A DNA stretch of 64,000 nt, taken from positions 1,579,874-1,643,873 of the forward strand of contig CP078014.1 in the NCBI GenBank assembly GCA_020544565.1. Direction: 5' to 3'. The notes under the pieces are model-generated. The model did not search any database, was not told the origin of the DNA, and saw nothing but the letters and a program-made list of their open reading frames with translations. This document shows positions 6,704 to 17,983 of this stretch, one piece after another. The stretch comes from Bradyrhizobiaceae bacterium (lineage in GTDB: Bacteria; Pseudomonadota; Alphaproteobacteria; Rhizobiales; Xanthobacteraceae). The translations under genes were made by a program, and so were the position numbers. How positions within the stretch are numbered: position 1 is the stretch's first letter; the number at the start of each line of letters is the position of its first letter.

Positions 6704-7788
6704 TGGCCGACATGCCCCGCCCTCGCCCCCAATATCTCCAAAGCGAACGGACCCGCCACGGCAAGCAGGTCTGGTACGTCCGCGTCGGTGCTGGGCCGCG
6801 CATTCGAATTAAGGGCGAATACGGCTCCCCGGAGTTCACCGAAGCCTACCATGCTGCGCTTGTTGGCGAGCGCCCGACGCCTAAAGAGCCGGCGACGCGC
6901 GGAACGCTCGAGTGGCTTTGGTTGCTCTACCGGCAATCGTCGGCCTGGACCGACCTATCCATGGCGACCCGGCGCCAACGCGAGAACATCATGAAGCATG
7001 TTCTCGCGAGCGCCGGGCAACAGCCGCTATCGCGCATCACTCGAGCGACCATCGTTGCCGGCCGCGACCGGAGATCAAAGACGCCTTCGCAAGCGAAAAA
7101 CTTCATCAGCACCATGCGCGGGATGTTTGGCTGGGCACTTGACGCGAATCTTGTGAGCGTCGATCCGACCGCCGGGGTGAAGCGGCCAAAACGGAAGCGG
7201 TCTGAAGGCTTCCCGGTATGGACCGACGACGACATTGCGAAGTTTCAAAAGCGATGGAAGCGCGGGACGCGAGAGCGGGTCATGTTTGATCTGTTTCTCT
7301 ACACCGGCTTACGACGGGGGGACGCCGCGCTGGTCGGCAAGCAGCACGTCAAAGACGGCGCCATATCGATCGACACGGAAAAGACCGGGATGCGCGTCAC
7401 AATTCCAATCGATCCAGAGCTGCAAAAGACGCTCGAGGCCGGACCGACCGGACCGCTGGCATTCATTGCCACGCCGGACGGGCAACCGCTGGCGAAAGAA
7501 TATCTGGGGAATCTGTTTCGGGAGGCGTGCCGAGCGGCGGGCATAAGGAAGTCGGCGCATGGCCTGCGAAAGGCGGCGGCGACCAACGCGGCGAATCGCG
7601 GCGCGACCGTGGCCGAACTCGAGGCCATATTCGGATGGGCTGGCGGCCAGATGGCGTCACTTTACACGCGCTCGGCCAACCGAGAGGCGCTGTCGAAAGG
7701 CGCGGCAGCCAAGCTGGCGAGGAACGAAACGGAAAATCCTATCCCCGCACCTGCGGATGCTATCCCCCGCACCTCAAAAAAGGTGTAA
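6703..7788 (+). CDS. Tyrosine-type site-specific integrase
   Basis: The 361-residue product contains an N-terminal arm-binding region, a core-binding SAM-like domain (about residues 60-160) and a catalytic domain. Catalytic residues are visible: the first Arg in YTGLRRGD (about residue 204), His-x-x-Arg in HGLRKAA (286-289), Trp in GWAGG in place of the second His (312), and the nucleophile Tyr in SLYTRS (321). The gene ends 36 bases before the 3' end of a tRNA-Leu on the other strand, the arrangement expected of an element integrated in a tRNA gene. The start overlaps the preceding TGA; a GTG just upstream is also possible. Confidence 0.9.
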   Translation: MADMPRPRPQYLQSERTRHGKQVWYVRVGAGPRIRIKGEYGSPEFTEAYHAALVGERPTPKEPATRGTLEWLWLLYRQSSAWTDLSMATRRQRENIMKHVLASAGQQPLSRITRATIVAGRDRRSKTPSQAKNFISTMRGMFGWALDANLVSVDPTAGVKRPKRKRSEGFPVWTDDDIAKFQKRWKRGTRERVMFDLFLYTGLRRGDAALVGKQHVKDGAISIDTEKTGMRVTIPIDPELQKTLEAGPTGPLAFIATPDGQPLAKEYLGNLFREACRAAGIRKSAHGLRKAAATNAANRGATVAELEAIFGWAGGQMASLYTRSANREALSKGAAAKLARNETENPIPAPADAIPRTSKKV

Positions 7789-7823
7789 ACTTCTCAACTG
7801 CTTATAAAGGAGAAAATTTAGGA

Positions 7824-7908
7824 TGGTGCGCTCGGAGGGACTCGAACCCCCACGATGTTACTCACTGCCACCTCAAGGCAGCGCGTCTACCAATTCCGCC
7901 ACGAGCGC
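7824..7908 (-). tRNA. tRNA-Leu (anticodon GAG)
   Basis: Read on the minus strand, the 7-bp acceptor stem GCGCTCG/CGAGCGC is perfect. The anticodon arm CTGCC-TTGAGGT-GGCAG has GAG at its centre, and there are a long variable arm as in leucine tRNAs, the T-loop GGTTCGAGTCC and an encoded CCA end (7824-7826). It decodes CUC/CUU. Its 3' end points at the integrase, which makes it the probable attB for the element to the left. Confidence 0.95.
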
Positions 7909-8017
7909 TGAACGCCGGTCCGGGATTCGCTCCGGACGCCGGTTTGATGGCGCCCATGTAACAAATCGGAATGGGGGGGACAAGGCCCGCCTGCCCTTTC
8001 CGCCCACCGTTTTCGAA

Positions 8018-8275
8018 CTACCTGCGGTCGGGGGTCCGCGGCAGCATCTGCTTGACTTCGACGCCGATCCGGTTGCGGTTGACGACCACCACGCCGCTGG
8101 CGATCGGCAGGTTGTTGGCCAGCACCTTGACCTCGTCCTGCTCGGTCGCGTCGAGTTCGATGATGGCCCCGCGACTGAGGCGCATCACCTGATGAACGGG
8201 CATCGAGGTGGTTCCCAAGACCACCATCAGATCCACGGAGACTTTATCGAGGGTTGGCACTTCCCGCTTCCGCAT
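8018..8275 (-). CDS. fliN: FliN-family flagellar motor switch protein
   Basis: The 85-residue product is essentially a single SpoA (surface presentation of antigens) domain. It has the family pattern VSVDLMVVLGTTSMPVHQVM, then LSRGAIIELD, then NNLPIASGVVVVNRNRIGVE. FliN forms the base of the flagellar C-ring and takes part in torque and direction switching. The start is set at ATG 8275, giving a minimal FliN; the long open frame continuing rightwards is antisense to lipB. No other flagellar genes are adjacent, so this is an isolated copy. Confidence 0.8.
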   Translation of the reverse strand: MRKREVPTLDKVSVDLMVVLGTTSMPVHQVMRLSRGAIIELDATEQDEVKVLANNLPIASGVVVVNRNRIGVEVKQMLPRTPDRR

Positions 8276-8320
8276 CCAACATGACAGATGCTCCGAGATC
8301 ACCACGATTATGGTTAGCCA

Positions 8321-9052
8321 ATGGTTAATGCCTTGCAGGAACCCCGCGAAGACCTTGCCCTGACGTCGTTTTTCGCGAAAACCGAGGGTGACGTGGAATG
8401 GCGGATCGCAGCCGCCCCGGTCGGCTACGAGGCCGCCGTCGCGGAAATGGAGACGCGGGCGGCGGCGATCGCGGCCGGCCAAGCCGGCGAGCTGGTGTGG
8501 CTGCTGGAGCATCCCCCGCTCTACACCTCGGGCACCAGCGCCCGGCCCGCCGACTTGCTGGACGCACGATTTCCGGTGTTCGCCACCGGGCGCGGCGGCC
8601 AGTTCACCTATCACGGCCCTGGCCAGCGCGTGGTCTATCTGATGCTCGACCTCAAGCGCCGCCGGCCGGACGTCCGCGCCTATGTCGCGAGCCTCGAACA
8701 GCTCATCATCGCCACTCTCGCCGCCTTCAACGTGCGCGGCGAGCGGCGCGAGGATCGCGTCGGCGTCTGGGTGGCGCGGCCCGACAAAGGCCCGGCCCAC
8801 GAGGACAAGATCGCCGCCATCGGCGTGCGGCTGAAGCGTTGGGTGTCGATGCACGGCATCGCCATCAACGTCGAGCCGGACCTCACTCATTTTTCCGGCA
8901 TCGTGCCCTGCGGGGTCGGCGATCCGCGCCACGGCGTCACCAGCCTGGTCGATCTCGGCCTGCCGGTGACCATGACCGACGTGGACATCGCGCTGAAACG
9001 GGCGTTCGAGGAGATATTCGGGCCCGTGAAAGTCCAATCCGCCAAAACCTGA
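8321..9052 (+). CDS. lipB: Octanoyltransferase, lipoyl-protein biosynthesis
   Basis: LipB moves octanoyl groups from acyl carrier protein to lipoyl domains of 2-oxoacid dehydrogenases and the glycine cleavage system, the first step of lipoate synthesis. The family signature [12 protein letters not shown] is at residues 91-102. The conserved Lys163 is in [10 protein letters not shown], and the catalytic Cys197 is in SGIVPCG. The 243-residue length is usual. The ATG at 8321 gives a slightly long N-terminus; translation could also start further in. It is divergent from fliN, with 45 bases between them. Confidence 0.95.
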   Translation: MVNALQEPREDLALTSFFAKTEGDVEWRIAAAPVGYEAAVAEMETRAAAIAAGQAGELVWLLEHPPLYTSGTSARPADLLDARFPVFATGRGGQFTYHGPGQRVVYLMLDLKRRRPDVRAYVASLEQLIIATLAAFNVRGERREDRVGVWVARPDKGPAHEDKIAAIGVRLKRWVSMHGIAINVEPDLTHFSGIVPCGVGDPRHGVTSLVDLGLPVTMTDVDIALKRAFEEIFGPVKVQSAKT

Positions 9053-9071
9053 TCACCGGCTATGCCGGGAA

Positions 9072-9371
9072 TCAGACCGTCGGCAGAACGGAGAACCGTT
9101 CGCCCCGGGCGCGCAGGCCGAGCATGTCCGCGCCGGCTTCCGACTGCTCCACCGCATCGACGCGCGCCAGACCGGGGCCGTACTGGCATTTCGCGATCAG
9201 GGCCGCGACCGCCTCCTCCGGCCCCGCCAGCACCGCTTCCACCGTGCCGTCGCGGCGATTGCGCGCCCATCCGGCGAGCTTGCGCGCCTCCGCCTCGCCG
9301 GTCACCCAGGCGCGGTAGCCGACGCCCTGCACCTTCCCTCGCACGACGATATGGCGGATGACGTCGGCCAT
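9072..9371 (-). CDS. acyP: Acylphosphatase
   Basis: A 99-residue protein matching the acylphosphatase fold, which hydrolyses carboxyl-phosphate bonds of metabolites such as acetyl- or carbamoyl phosphate. The signature GKVQGVGYR contains the catalytic Arg20 and the second element WARNRRDGTVE the catalytic Asn38. It lies three bases downstream of the lyase gene at 9375 in the same direction, suggesting one transcript with that gene and the carboxylase gene further upstream. It converges with lipB. Confidence 0.93.
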   Translation of the reverse strand: MADVIRHIVVRGKVQGVGYRAWVTGEAEARKLAGWARNRRDGTVEAVLAGPEEAVAALIAKCQYGPGLARVDAVEQSEAGADMLGLRARGERFSVLPTV

Positions 9372-9374
9372 GCG

Positions 9375-10241
9375 CTAGGTCTTCACGCCGAGAAAATCGG
9401 CGATGCGGGCTCTCACCGCGGCATCGCGGGTCACGCGGCCGGTCAGGCCGGCGTCCGGCAGCCCCGGGAGATCTTTCGGCGCGACGCCGTCGCGCAGCGC
9501 CTTCTGGGTGGCGTAGACGGCCTGAATCGCGGCAGCGATCGGGTGATGGCCCTGATTGGCGACGCGCACGCGCTGGCTGGCGAGAAACGCCATGTCAGCC
9601 AGTTCGCCATCAGCGCTGCCCATGATGATCGGCAGCGTCGTCGCCGCCGCGATGGCCTCAAGTTCGGCGCGGGTTTTCAGGCCGGTGAAGAACAGCGCAT
9701 CGACGCCGGCGGCCTCATAGGCTTTAGCGCGAGCCACGGTGTCGTCGATGCCGGTGATCGAAGCCGCACCGGTGCGGCCCACGATCACCAGCGCGGGATC
9801 GGCGCGGGCCTCGAGCGCCGCCTTCATCTTGCCGACGCCCTCGGCGATGGCAACCACCTGCGGCCGCGCCGCACCGAACGCCTGCGGCAATAGCGTGTCC
9901 TCGATGGTGAGGCTGGCCGCGCCCGCGGCTTCCAGTTCCTGCACGGTACGGCGGACGTTGAGCGCGTTGCCGTAGCCGTGGTCGGCATCGACCAGCACCG
10001 GCAGATCGGCGGCGCGGCAGATGCGGCGGACCTGTTCGGCCAGTTCCGACAGCGTGATCAGCACCACGTCCGGATCGCCGAGGATGGCCAGCGACGCCGC
10101 CGAGCCGCCGAGCAACCCCAGCTCGAAGCCGACCTCCTGCGCGATCCGCGCCGAGATAGGGTCATAGACCGAGCCCGGGCGGATAAGGCGCGGCCCCGCA
10201 AGAATGGCCCGAAACGCCGCGCGCTTGTCCTGCGGAAGCAC
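9375..10241 (-). CDS. Isocitrate lyase/PEP mutase superfamily protein, probable oxaloacetate decarboxylase
   Basis: The 288-residue product has the (beta/alpha)8 barrel of the PEP mutase/isocitrate lyase group. It begins with RPGSVYDPISARIAQEVGFE and carries the metal-binding stretch VLVDADHGYGN (about residues 82-92) and TIEDTLLPQ. Length and sequence pattern match the subgroup known to decarboxylate oxaloacetate to pyruvate with Mg2+, rather than true isocitrate lyase (which has a KKCGH motif absent here). It sits between the carboxylase and acylphosphatase genes, so a link with C3/C4 acid metabolism is plausible. Confidence 0.8.
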   Translation of the reverse strand: MLPQDKRAAFRAILAGPRLIRPGSVYDPISARIAQEVGFELGLLGGSAASLAILGDPDVVLITLSELAEQVRRICRAADLPVLVDADHGYGNALNVRRTVQELEAAGAASLTIEDTLLPQAFGAARPQVVAIAEGVGKMKAALEARADPALVIVGRTGAASITGIDDTVARAKAYEAAGVDALFFTGLKTRAELEAIAAATTLPIIMGSADGELADMAFLASQRVRVANQGHHPIAAAIQAVYATQKALRDGVAPKDLPGLPDAGLTGRVTRDAAVRARIADFLGVKT

Positions 10242-10250
10242 GGCGCGCCC

Positions 10251-12266
<2,016 letters not shown>

Positions 12267-12593
12267 GCTGGTTTTCTTGATCAGGTCTCGTGTCGAAGGC
12301 GGGAAGCAGCCGGGCTGCCGGGGCGGAGGCAATGTGGCACGGCCGGCAGCCTGGAACAATTCTGTCGCAGACAAAACCCGGCCGGGCAGCCGGCCCCCAC
12401 GGCTGGCTTTCGCCCAAAACCGCCCGCCCCGCAACCTGATTCTGGGCGTGCTGGACAGCCTGCGGACGGCGCTGCCGTCCGGGCGTGCGCCGGAGCGGCG
12501 CGATATCGATGATGTGGGATGTCCGGGGCGGGCCGTCGGCCATCGGCCCCGGTGAAGGACGGCAGGCGCGAGATGGCGCCCGCCGGACCGGCG
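12267..12593. other. Intergenic region, promoter side of pccA
   Basis: GC-rich stretch of 327 bases between two minus-strand genes. It is open in several frames but the translations are low-complexity Pro/Arg/Gly and unconvincing. Short inverted repeats (for example gccgggc/gcccggc near 12390) are present. No clear promoter or RNA gene was recognised. Confidence 0.4.
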
Positions 12594-13211
12594 TCACACG
12601 CTGAGGTCGAAGAAGGTCGGCAGCGTCTGCACGACCGGCAGGGTCGCGGCTCCGACCAGGGTCGCGACCAGCGCCCGGAGGGCGAGGTTGCTGCGGCGCT
12701 TGCCGCGCATCTGCCCGGCGATCCATTCCAGCACTTCGGTGTTGACCCCGACGGCGGTGGTGGGCGCCCAGCTCTCGATCGCGGTGTCCGGCGACAGCGC
12801 CACCGCGCGCGACGGCACCGGCAGGCCGGAGGCCGCGGCCGCATGATGCACGATCGCCTTGGCGAACAGATCGTCGAACAGACCGTCGTCGGCGCGCTCG
12901 GAGGCGGCGTCGTTGATCTCGAAAAGGGTCTCGGCCTCCGCCCGGCTGACGGGCTCGTTGGCATTGGCGGCGGCGGTGAGGATGCGCGCGCACCAGGCCG
13001 CGTCGGTGGCATCCAGCACCCGCGAGAAGTGAATGCGACCCGCCGTGGTCGGCCCCTCGCCGGTGATGACGCCATCGCGCACGAAAGCCAGCGCGTGGGC
13101 GGAAACATCACGATCCGCGGTGAGGTCGGTTTCGATTTTCCGGATCAATTCGGAAAGCGACAAGGAGGAGTCGATCGAGGCGGCAGTCATGTTACTAATC
13201 TCTTGTTGCAT
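12594..13211 (-). CDS. Hypothetical protein with C-terminal membrane segment (205 aa)
   Basis: The product starts MQQEISNMTAASIDSSLSLS (a second Met at residue 8 is an alternative start). It has a helical body containing SRAEAETLFEINDA and a C-terminal stretch LALRALVATLVGAATLPVV that could be a tail membrane helix. Several His residues cluster in AIVHHAAAASG. I do not recognise a characterised family. It stands alone, upstream of pccA in the same direction but over 300 bases away. Confidence 0.65.
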   Translation of the reverse strand: MQQEISNMTAASIDSSLSLSELIRKIETDLTADRDVSAHALAFVRDGVITGEGPTTAGRIHFSRVLDATDAAWCARILTAAANANEPVSRAEAETLFEINDAASERADDGLFDDLFAKAIVHHAAAASGLPVPSRAVALSPDTAIESWAPTTAVGVNTEVLEWIAGQMRGKRRSNLALRALVATLVGAATLPVVQTLPTFFDLSV

Positions 13212-13577
13212 CGCACAGCATTTCCATGCCGGTCTAAACGAAGCGTTAATTCAGCGGCTCCGCTCACCGGTTCGTGTCCCTATGGTTGCGGATTCGTCGC
13301 CGTCGCCGCGCCAGAGGTTCAAACCACAATTGGCAGCGCGACCCGGCGCCCGTGCGGCGCATCGGCGTCAAATTCGAGGCATTGCGCAAACGTGATTAAC
13401 GCCGCGGTCCGCGGGGCATGCCCGTCTCCCGGCGCTCCGGAAAACAGAATGAAATTTTGGCAAGCATTCCCGACGGGGAAAATATTGGCCTTTTTTCCCA
13501 GCCGGTTTCGCTTCACCAGCCGCAGGGCTATATCGCGGATATCCGTTTCGTTTTCAAAATAAGAGATGAGGCCCGCG
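13212..13577. other. Intergenic region between divergent genes
   Basis: This 366-base gap separates the minus-strand hypothetical gene from the peroxiredoxin gene. It should contain both promoters. Frames through it are shadows. No repeat, RNA or operator was recognised, although the last 80 bases are AT-richer (around 13480-13560), as expected near the peroxiredoxin promoter. Confidence 0.4.
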
Positions 13578-14237
13578 ATGACTCTCCAGATTGGCGCAAC
13601 GGCGCCGGATTTCGATGCCGACACCACCGAAGGACACATCCGTTTCCATGACTGGATCGGCAACAACTGGGCCCTGCTGTTCTCGCATCCGAAGGACTTC
13701 ACCCCGGTCTGCACCACCGAACTCGGCAGGCTGGCGCGGCTGAAGGGCGAATTCGACAAGCGCGGCGTCAAGCTGCTCGGCCTCAGCGTCGATCCGACCG
13801 ACAGGCATCATCTGTGGAGCAAGGACATCGAGGAGACGCAGGGCGTCGCGCCGAACTATCCGCTGATCGGCGACACCGACCTCAAGGTCTCCAAGCTCTA
13901 CAACATGCTGCCCGCCGACACCGCGGGCGGCGCCGACGGCCGAACCGCCACGGACAACGCCACGGTGCGCACCGTTTTCATCATCGGGCCGGACAAGAAG
14001 ATCAAACTGATCCTGATTTACCCGATGTCCACGGGGCGCAACTTCGATGAAATTCTCCGCGTCATCGACTCGCTGCAACTGACCGCGAAGCATCGCGTCT
14101 CCACCCCCGCCGACTGGAAGCAGGGCGAGGACGTGATCATCGGCGGCTCGGTCTCCGACGACGAAGCCAGGACGATCTATCCCGGCGGCTGGAAGGCGCC
14201 GAAGCCCTACATCCGGATCGTGCCGCAGCCGCAGTGA
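13578..14237 (+). CDS. 1-Cys type peroxiredoxin (Prx6 group)
   Basis: Thiol peroxidase that reduces hydrogen peroxide and organic peroxides. The peroxidatic Cys45 is in HPKDFTPVCTTE and the partner Thr42 is in the same motif. The 219-residue length and the long C-terminal domain with KHRVSTPADWKQGEDVII and GWKAPKPYIR are typical of the Prx6 subfamily, which has no conserved resolving Cys. ATG 13578 (MTLQIGATAPDF) is preferred over 13566 because it matches the family start and has a GAGG site eight bases upstream. It is followed by a strong terminator. Confidence 0.9.
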   Translation: MTLQIGATAPDFDADTTEGHIRFHDWIGNNWALLFSHPKDFTPVCTTELGRLARLKGEFDKRGVKLLGLSVDPTDRHHLWSKDIEETQGVAPNYPLIGDTDLKVSKLYNMLPADTAGGADGRTATDNATVRTVFIIGPDKKIKLILIYPMSTGRNFDEILRVIDSLQLTAKHRVSTPADWKQGEDVIIGGSVSDDEARTIYPGGWKAPKPYIRIVPQPQ

Positions 14238-14261
14238 TCGCCGCGAGCGCTGCGCGGAATC

Positions 14262-14289
14262 AAAAGGGGACGCCGCGCGTCCCCTTTTT
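14262..14289 (+). terminator. Rho-independent terminator after the peroxiredoxin gene
   Basis: A perfect 11-bp stem, aaaaggggacg at 14262-14272 pairing with cgtcccctttt at 14278-14288, has a 5-base loop and runs into a T-tract. Because the stem begins with A4 it can also terminate transcription from the right. Confidence 0.9.
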
Positions 14290-14346
14290 CGCGTGTGCAG
14301 ATCGCGGGATTGCGGAGATCGGCGGATTCCATGATTGTAGCCGCCG

Positions 14347-15813
14347 ATGCCACGATCCTCCTCCAAGCCCGTCATCGTCTGGTTTCGTGACGACCTGAGA
14401 TTGTCCGACCATCCGGCCCTGCACGCTGCCGCGCGGAGCGGCCAGCCTGTAGTCTGCCTATATGTGCTGGAAGACGAAAACCTCCTGCTTCGGCCTCTGG
14501 GCGGGCGGAGTTTAGGCAGGGCATCGCAATGGTGGCTGGCCCAATCGCTGCGCAGTCTCGATACGAGTCTCAAGGCACGGGGTGCATCACTGGTCCTGCG
14601 CCGGGGCGATGCGGCGACTGTCATTGCCGATCTCGCGCAGCAGATGGAAGCCTCGGCCGTTCACTGGATCGAGAGCGACCTTCCCGCGCCCGCCGCAGTC
14701 GAGCCCGATGTCGCGCGAGCGCTCGACACCATCGGCGTTTCCGCGCGGGGCTTTCCAGGTGACCTGCTGGTCAAACCAACGCGGCTGCGCACCAAGGAAG
14801 GCCGCGGCCTCCGCGTGTTCACACCCTTCTGGAAGCGCGTGCTCGGCCTCGGCGATCCGCCGCGCCCCTTGCCCGCACCGAAAGCCCTGAAGCCCGGTCC
14901 TGTGGTTGCCGGTGACGACCTCGCGTCGTGGAACCTCGAACCGAAGCATCCCGACTGGGCTGGCGGATTGCGCGAGACATGGACACCGGGAGAACACGCC
15001 GCACAGCAGCGGCTTCATGATTTCCTCGATCACACGATCGAGGGATATGCGTCGCTGCGGGACCGGCCAGATCGCGACGGAACATCGCGCCTCTCCCCGC
15101 ACCTGCGATTCGGCGAACTCAGCCCGCGGCAGGTGTGGCATGCGGCTCATTTTGCAGCGGCGCAGAGGCCGGCCCTCACCGGCGACGTTGGAAAATTCCT
15201 GAGCGAACTTGGCTGGCGCGAATTCTCGCGGCACCTGCTGTTCGATCAGCCCGACCTCGCCCGGAAAAATCTGCAACCGTCATTCGACGCATTCCCGTGG
15301 CGACGCGACGCCAGGGCCCTGCGCGCCTGGCAGCGCGGACGGACCGGATATCCCATCGTCGATGCCGGCATGCGCGAACTCTGGCACACCGGCGTCATGC
15401 ACAATCGCGTGCGCATGGTGGTGGCATCGTTCCTCGTCAAGCATCTGCTGATCGACTGGCGCGAGGGCGAAGCATGGTTCTGGGATACGCTGGTCGATGC
15501 CGACCCGGGCAGCAACCCGGCAAGCTGGCAGTGGGTGGCCGGCTCGGGCGCGGATGCCGCTCCCTACTTCCGCGTTTTCAATCCCGTTTTGCAGGGTGAG
15601 AAATTCGATCCCGATGGCGCTTATGTATCGAGGTGGGTGCCGGAACTGGCGCGGCTTCCCGCGAAGCTGATTCATCGCCCCTGGGACGCGACGCCCATGG
15701 AATTGGCCGCGGCCGGCGTGACACCGGGAAAGACCTATCCTGAACCGATCGTCGAGCATAAGGCTGCGCACGAGCGCGCGCTGGCGGCATACGCACTGAC
15801 AAGGACCGGCTAG
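14347..15813 (+). CDS. phrB: Deoxyribodipyrimidine photolyase
   Basis: A 488-residue flavoprotein of the photolyase/cryptochrome family, which uses light to split cyclobutane pyrimidine dimers. The N-terminal antenna-binding domain starts IVWFRDDLRLSDHPAL. The FAD-binding domain includes KFLSELGWREFSRHLLF, YPIVDAGMRELWHTG and MHNRVRMVVASFLVKHL, and then WQWVAGSGADAAPYFRVFNP. The Trp electron chain residues are present in that region. The arrangement fits class I CPD photolyase. The stop overlaps the stop of the converging transporter gene. Confidence 0.93.
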   Translation: MPRSSSKPVIVWFRDDLRLSDHPALHAAARSGQPVVCLYVLEDENLLLRPLGGRSLGRASQWWLAQSLRSLDTSLKARGASLVLRRGDAATVIADLAQQMEASAVHWIESDLPAPAAVEPDVARALDTIGVSARGFPGDLLVKPTRLRTKEGRGLRVFTPFWKRVLGLGDPPRPLPAPKALKPGPVVAGDDLASWNLEPKHPDWAGGLRETWTPGEHAAQQRLHDFLDHTIEGYASLRDRPDRDGTSRLSPHLRFGELSPRQVWHAAHFAAAQRPALTGDVGKFLSELGWREFSRHLLFDQPDLARKNLQPSFDAFPWRRDARALRAWQRGRTGYPIVDAGMRELWHTGVMHNRVRMVVASFLVKHLLIDWREGEAWFWDTLVDADPGSNPASWQWVAGSGADAAPYFRVFNPVLQGEKFDPDGAYVSRWVPELARLPAKLIHRPWDATPMELAAAGVTPGKTYPEPIVEHKAAHERALAAYALTRTG

Positions 15814-16715
15814 GTTTTCTGCGCAGGCATCGCGTTTCTGTTCACCAGCAGCACCGCGGTGGCGCAGATCGCCATCCCGACAAGGGCGATGAGATCGAGC
15901 CGTTCGTCGAACAGCACATAGGCCATCAGCGCAGTGGTGGCGGGCACGAGATAGAACAGGCTCGCCACCTGCGTCGCCGCTGAGCGGCGGATCAGCCAGT
16001 ACAGCAGCCCGATCGAGCCCACCGACAGCACGATGACGAGCCAGGCGAGCCCGAGCACGAATTCGCGATTCCAGTCGATCACGCGGGTCTCGAACAGCCA
16101 CGCCCCGACGGCAAACAGCAGGCCCGCCGACGTGAACTGAATCAAATTACCGGTACGCCAGTCGATCCTGCTGCAATAGCGCTTCTGGTAGAGAGTGCCG
16201 AGCGTGATGCCGACGAGGGCGACGCCCGAGGCAAGCCAGCCCCATCCCGCCTCCCCAGACATGGAGCGGCCGTGCAGGACCGCAAGCGTCCCCGCCAGCC
16301 CAAGCAACAGCCCGGTCCATTGCCGCGGGGTGACGTGCTCGCCGAGCCAGCGGTTGGCCAGCGTCGAGGTCAGGATCGGCTGCAATCCCGGAATCAGCGC
16401 CGACAGCCCGGCCGGGACCGAATGGAAGATCGCGATCGAGGTGCCGCCAAGGTAGAACCCGTGCACCAGCAGGCCCGCCACCGCACTATGAAACGCACCA
16501 CGGCGATCTGGCCATGCCGGCCGCCAGATCGCGACGATCAGGCCCATCAGCGCCGCCACGCAGGTCACGCGCAGCACCAGATAGGTCAGCGGCTCGGCCC
16601 CCATCAGCACGTATTTGGTACCGACGAAGCCGGTGCTCCACAGCACCACGAACAGCGCCGGCGCGGCGCGCGCGGCGAGGGATTCGAACGGGGTATTTTG
16701 GGAATCCGGCGGCAT
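15810..16715 (-). CDS. EamA/DMT-family membrane transporter
   Basis: This 301-residue inner-membrane protein has about ten hydrophobic helices and two EamA repeats. The first begins [20 protein letters not shown] and the second follows [14 protein letters not shown]. The drug/metabolite transporter superfamily exports amino acids, drugs or metabolites; the substrate cannot be told from sequence. Start at ATG 16715 ([16 protein letters not shown]). The open frame further right is antisense to the formaldehyde dehydrogenase gene and is not part of it. Confidence 0.85.
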   Translation of the reverse strand: MPPDSQNTPFESLAARAAPALFVVLWSTGFVGTKYVLMGAEPLTYLVLRVTCVAALMGLIVAIWRPAWPDRRGAFHSAVAGLLVHGFYLGGTSIAIFHSVPAGLSALIPGLQPILTSTLANRWLGEHVTPRQWTGLLLGLAGTLAVLHGRSMSGEAGWGWLASGVALVGITLGTLYQKRYCSRIDWRTGNLIQFTSAGLLFAVGAWLFETRVIDWNREFVLGLAWLVIVLSVGSIGLLYWLIRRSAATQVASLFYLVPATTALMAYVLFDERLDLIALVGMAICATAVLLVNRNAMPAQKT

Positions 16716-16829
16716 TTGCGCAATTGCTTGCCCGATCCTATGGTGCGCGGCAATCGTCAATTGCGCCGGGCAATATGCGCGAAAACGCAGACCGGGCGCC
16801 GAGAGAGACAAGGGCCAAAAGGATTCGTC

Positions 16830-17957
16830 ATGGATGTTCGCGCCGCCGTCGCCACCGCCGCCGGAAAACCGCTTGAGATCACCACCGTCCAGCTCGAAGG
16901 CCCGCGCGAGGGCGAAGTCATGGTTGAGATCAAGGCGACCGGCGTCTGCCACACTGACGAGTTCACGCTGTCGGGCGCCGACCCTGAGGGTCTCTTTCCC
17001 GCCATTCTCGGCCACGAGGGTGCGGGCGTGGTGGTCGATGTCGGCCGCGGCGTCACCAGCGTCAAGAAGGGCGATCACGTCATCCCGCTCTACACGCCGG
17101 AATGCCGCCAGTGCCCCTCCTGCCTGTCGCGCAAGACCAACCTCTGCACCGCGATCCGCACCACACAGGGTCAGGGCCTGATGCCGGACGGCACCTCGCG
17201 CTTCTCCATCGGCGGCAAGCCGATCCACCACTACATGGGCACCTCCACCTTCGCCAACTACACCGTGCTGCCGGAGATTGCGGTGGCGAAAATCCGCGAG
17301 GACGCGCCGTTCGACAAGGTCTGCTACATCGGCTGCGGCGTCACCACCGGCATCGGCGCGGTCATCAACACCGCCAAGGTCGAGCAAGGCGCCAAGGCCA
17401 TCGTGTTCGGCCTCGGCGGCATCGGCCTCAACGTGCTGCAGGGCCTGCGCCTCGCCGGCGCGGACATGATCATCGGCGTCGATATCAACAACGACCGCAA
17501 GGCATGGGGCGAACGCTTCGGCATGACCCACTTCGTCAACCCGAAGGAGGTCGGCAAGGACCTCGTGCCCTATCTCGTCGACATGACCAAATCCGGCGCG
17601 GACCAGATCGGCGGCGCGGACTATACGTTCGACTGCACCGGCAACGTCACAGTGATGCGCCAGGCGCTGGAAGCCTGCCATCGCGGCTGGGGCCAGTCGA
17701 TCGTGATCGGCGTCGCCCCCGCGGGCGCAGAGATCGCGACCCGGCCGTTCCAGCTCGTCACCGGGCGGGTATGGAAAGGCACGGCGTTTGGCGGCGCGCG
17801 CGGCCGCACCGACGTGCCGAAGATCGTGGACTGGTACATGCAGGGCAAGATCCAGATCGACCCGATGATCACCCACGTGATGCCGCTCAACGACATCAAC
17901 AAGGCGTTCGACCTGATGAAGCGCGGTGAATCGATCCGCGGCGTGGTGACGTTCTAA
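16830..17957 (+). CDS. frmA: S-(hydroxymethyl)glutathione dehydrogenase / class III alcohol dehydrogenase
   Basis: This NAD-dependent zinc enzyme oxidises the glutathione-formaldehyde adduct and, as GSNO reductase, also S-nitrosoglutathione. Catalytic zinc ligands are Cys40 (TGVCHTDE) and His62 (GHEGAG). Structural zinc Cys are at 92, 95, 98 and 106 ([11 protein letters not shown]). The Rossmann motif is [10 protein letters not shown], and Arg/Thr-rich class III features include [13 protein letters not shown]. Start at ATG 16830 ([14 protein letters not shown]), with AAAAGGA upstream. Divergent from the EamA gene. GSNO reductase activity would fit a cell handling NO, but that is only context. 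Confidence 0.92.
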   Translation: MDVRAAVATAAGKPLEITTVQLEGPREGEVMVEIKATGVCHTDEFTLSGADPEGLFPAILGHEGAGVVVDVGRGVTSVKKGDHVIPLYTPECRQCPSCLSRKTNLCTAIRTTQGQGLMPDGTSRFSIGGKPIHHYMGTSTFANYTVLPEIAVAKIREDAPFDKVCYIGCGVTTGIGAVINTAKVEQGAKAIVFGLGGIGLNVLQGLRLAGADMIIGVDINNDRKAWGERFGMTHFVNPKEVGKDLVPYLVDMTKSGADQIGGADYTFDCTGNVTVMRQALEACHRGWGQSIVIGVAPAGAEIATRPFQLVTGRVWKGTAFGGARGRTDVPKIVDWYMQGKIQIDPMITHVMPLNDINKAFDLMKRGESIRGVVTF

Positions 17958-17983
17958 CGATATCGCTTTTAATAGAAATGAGA

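Noticed and set aside
8276..9037. Minus-strand continuation of the fliN frame
   Set aside because: It is the antisense shadow of lipB and has no FliN-like sequence; only the 85-residue C-terminal part is a real domain.
16716..17876. Long minus-strand extension of the EamA frame
   Set aside because: Antisense to the formaldehyde dehydrogenase gene; EamA similarity begins only after ATG 16715.
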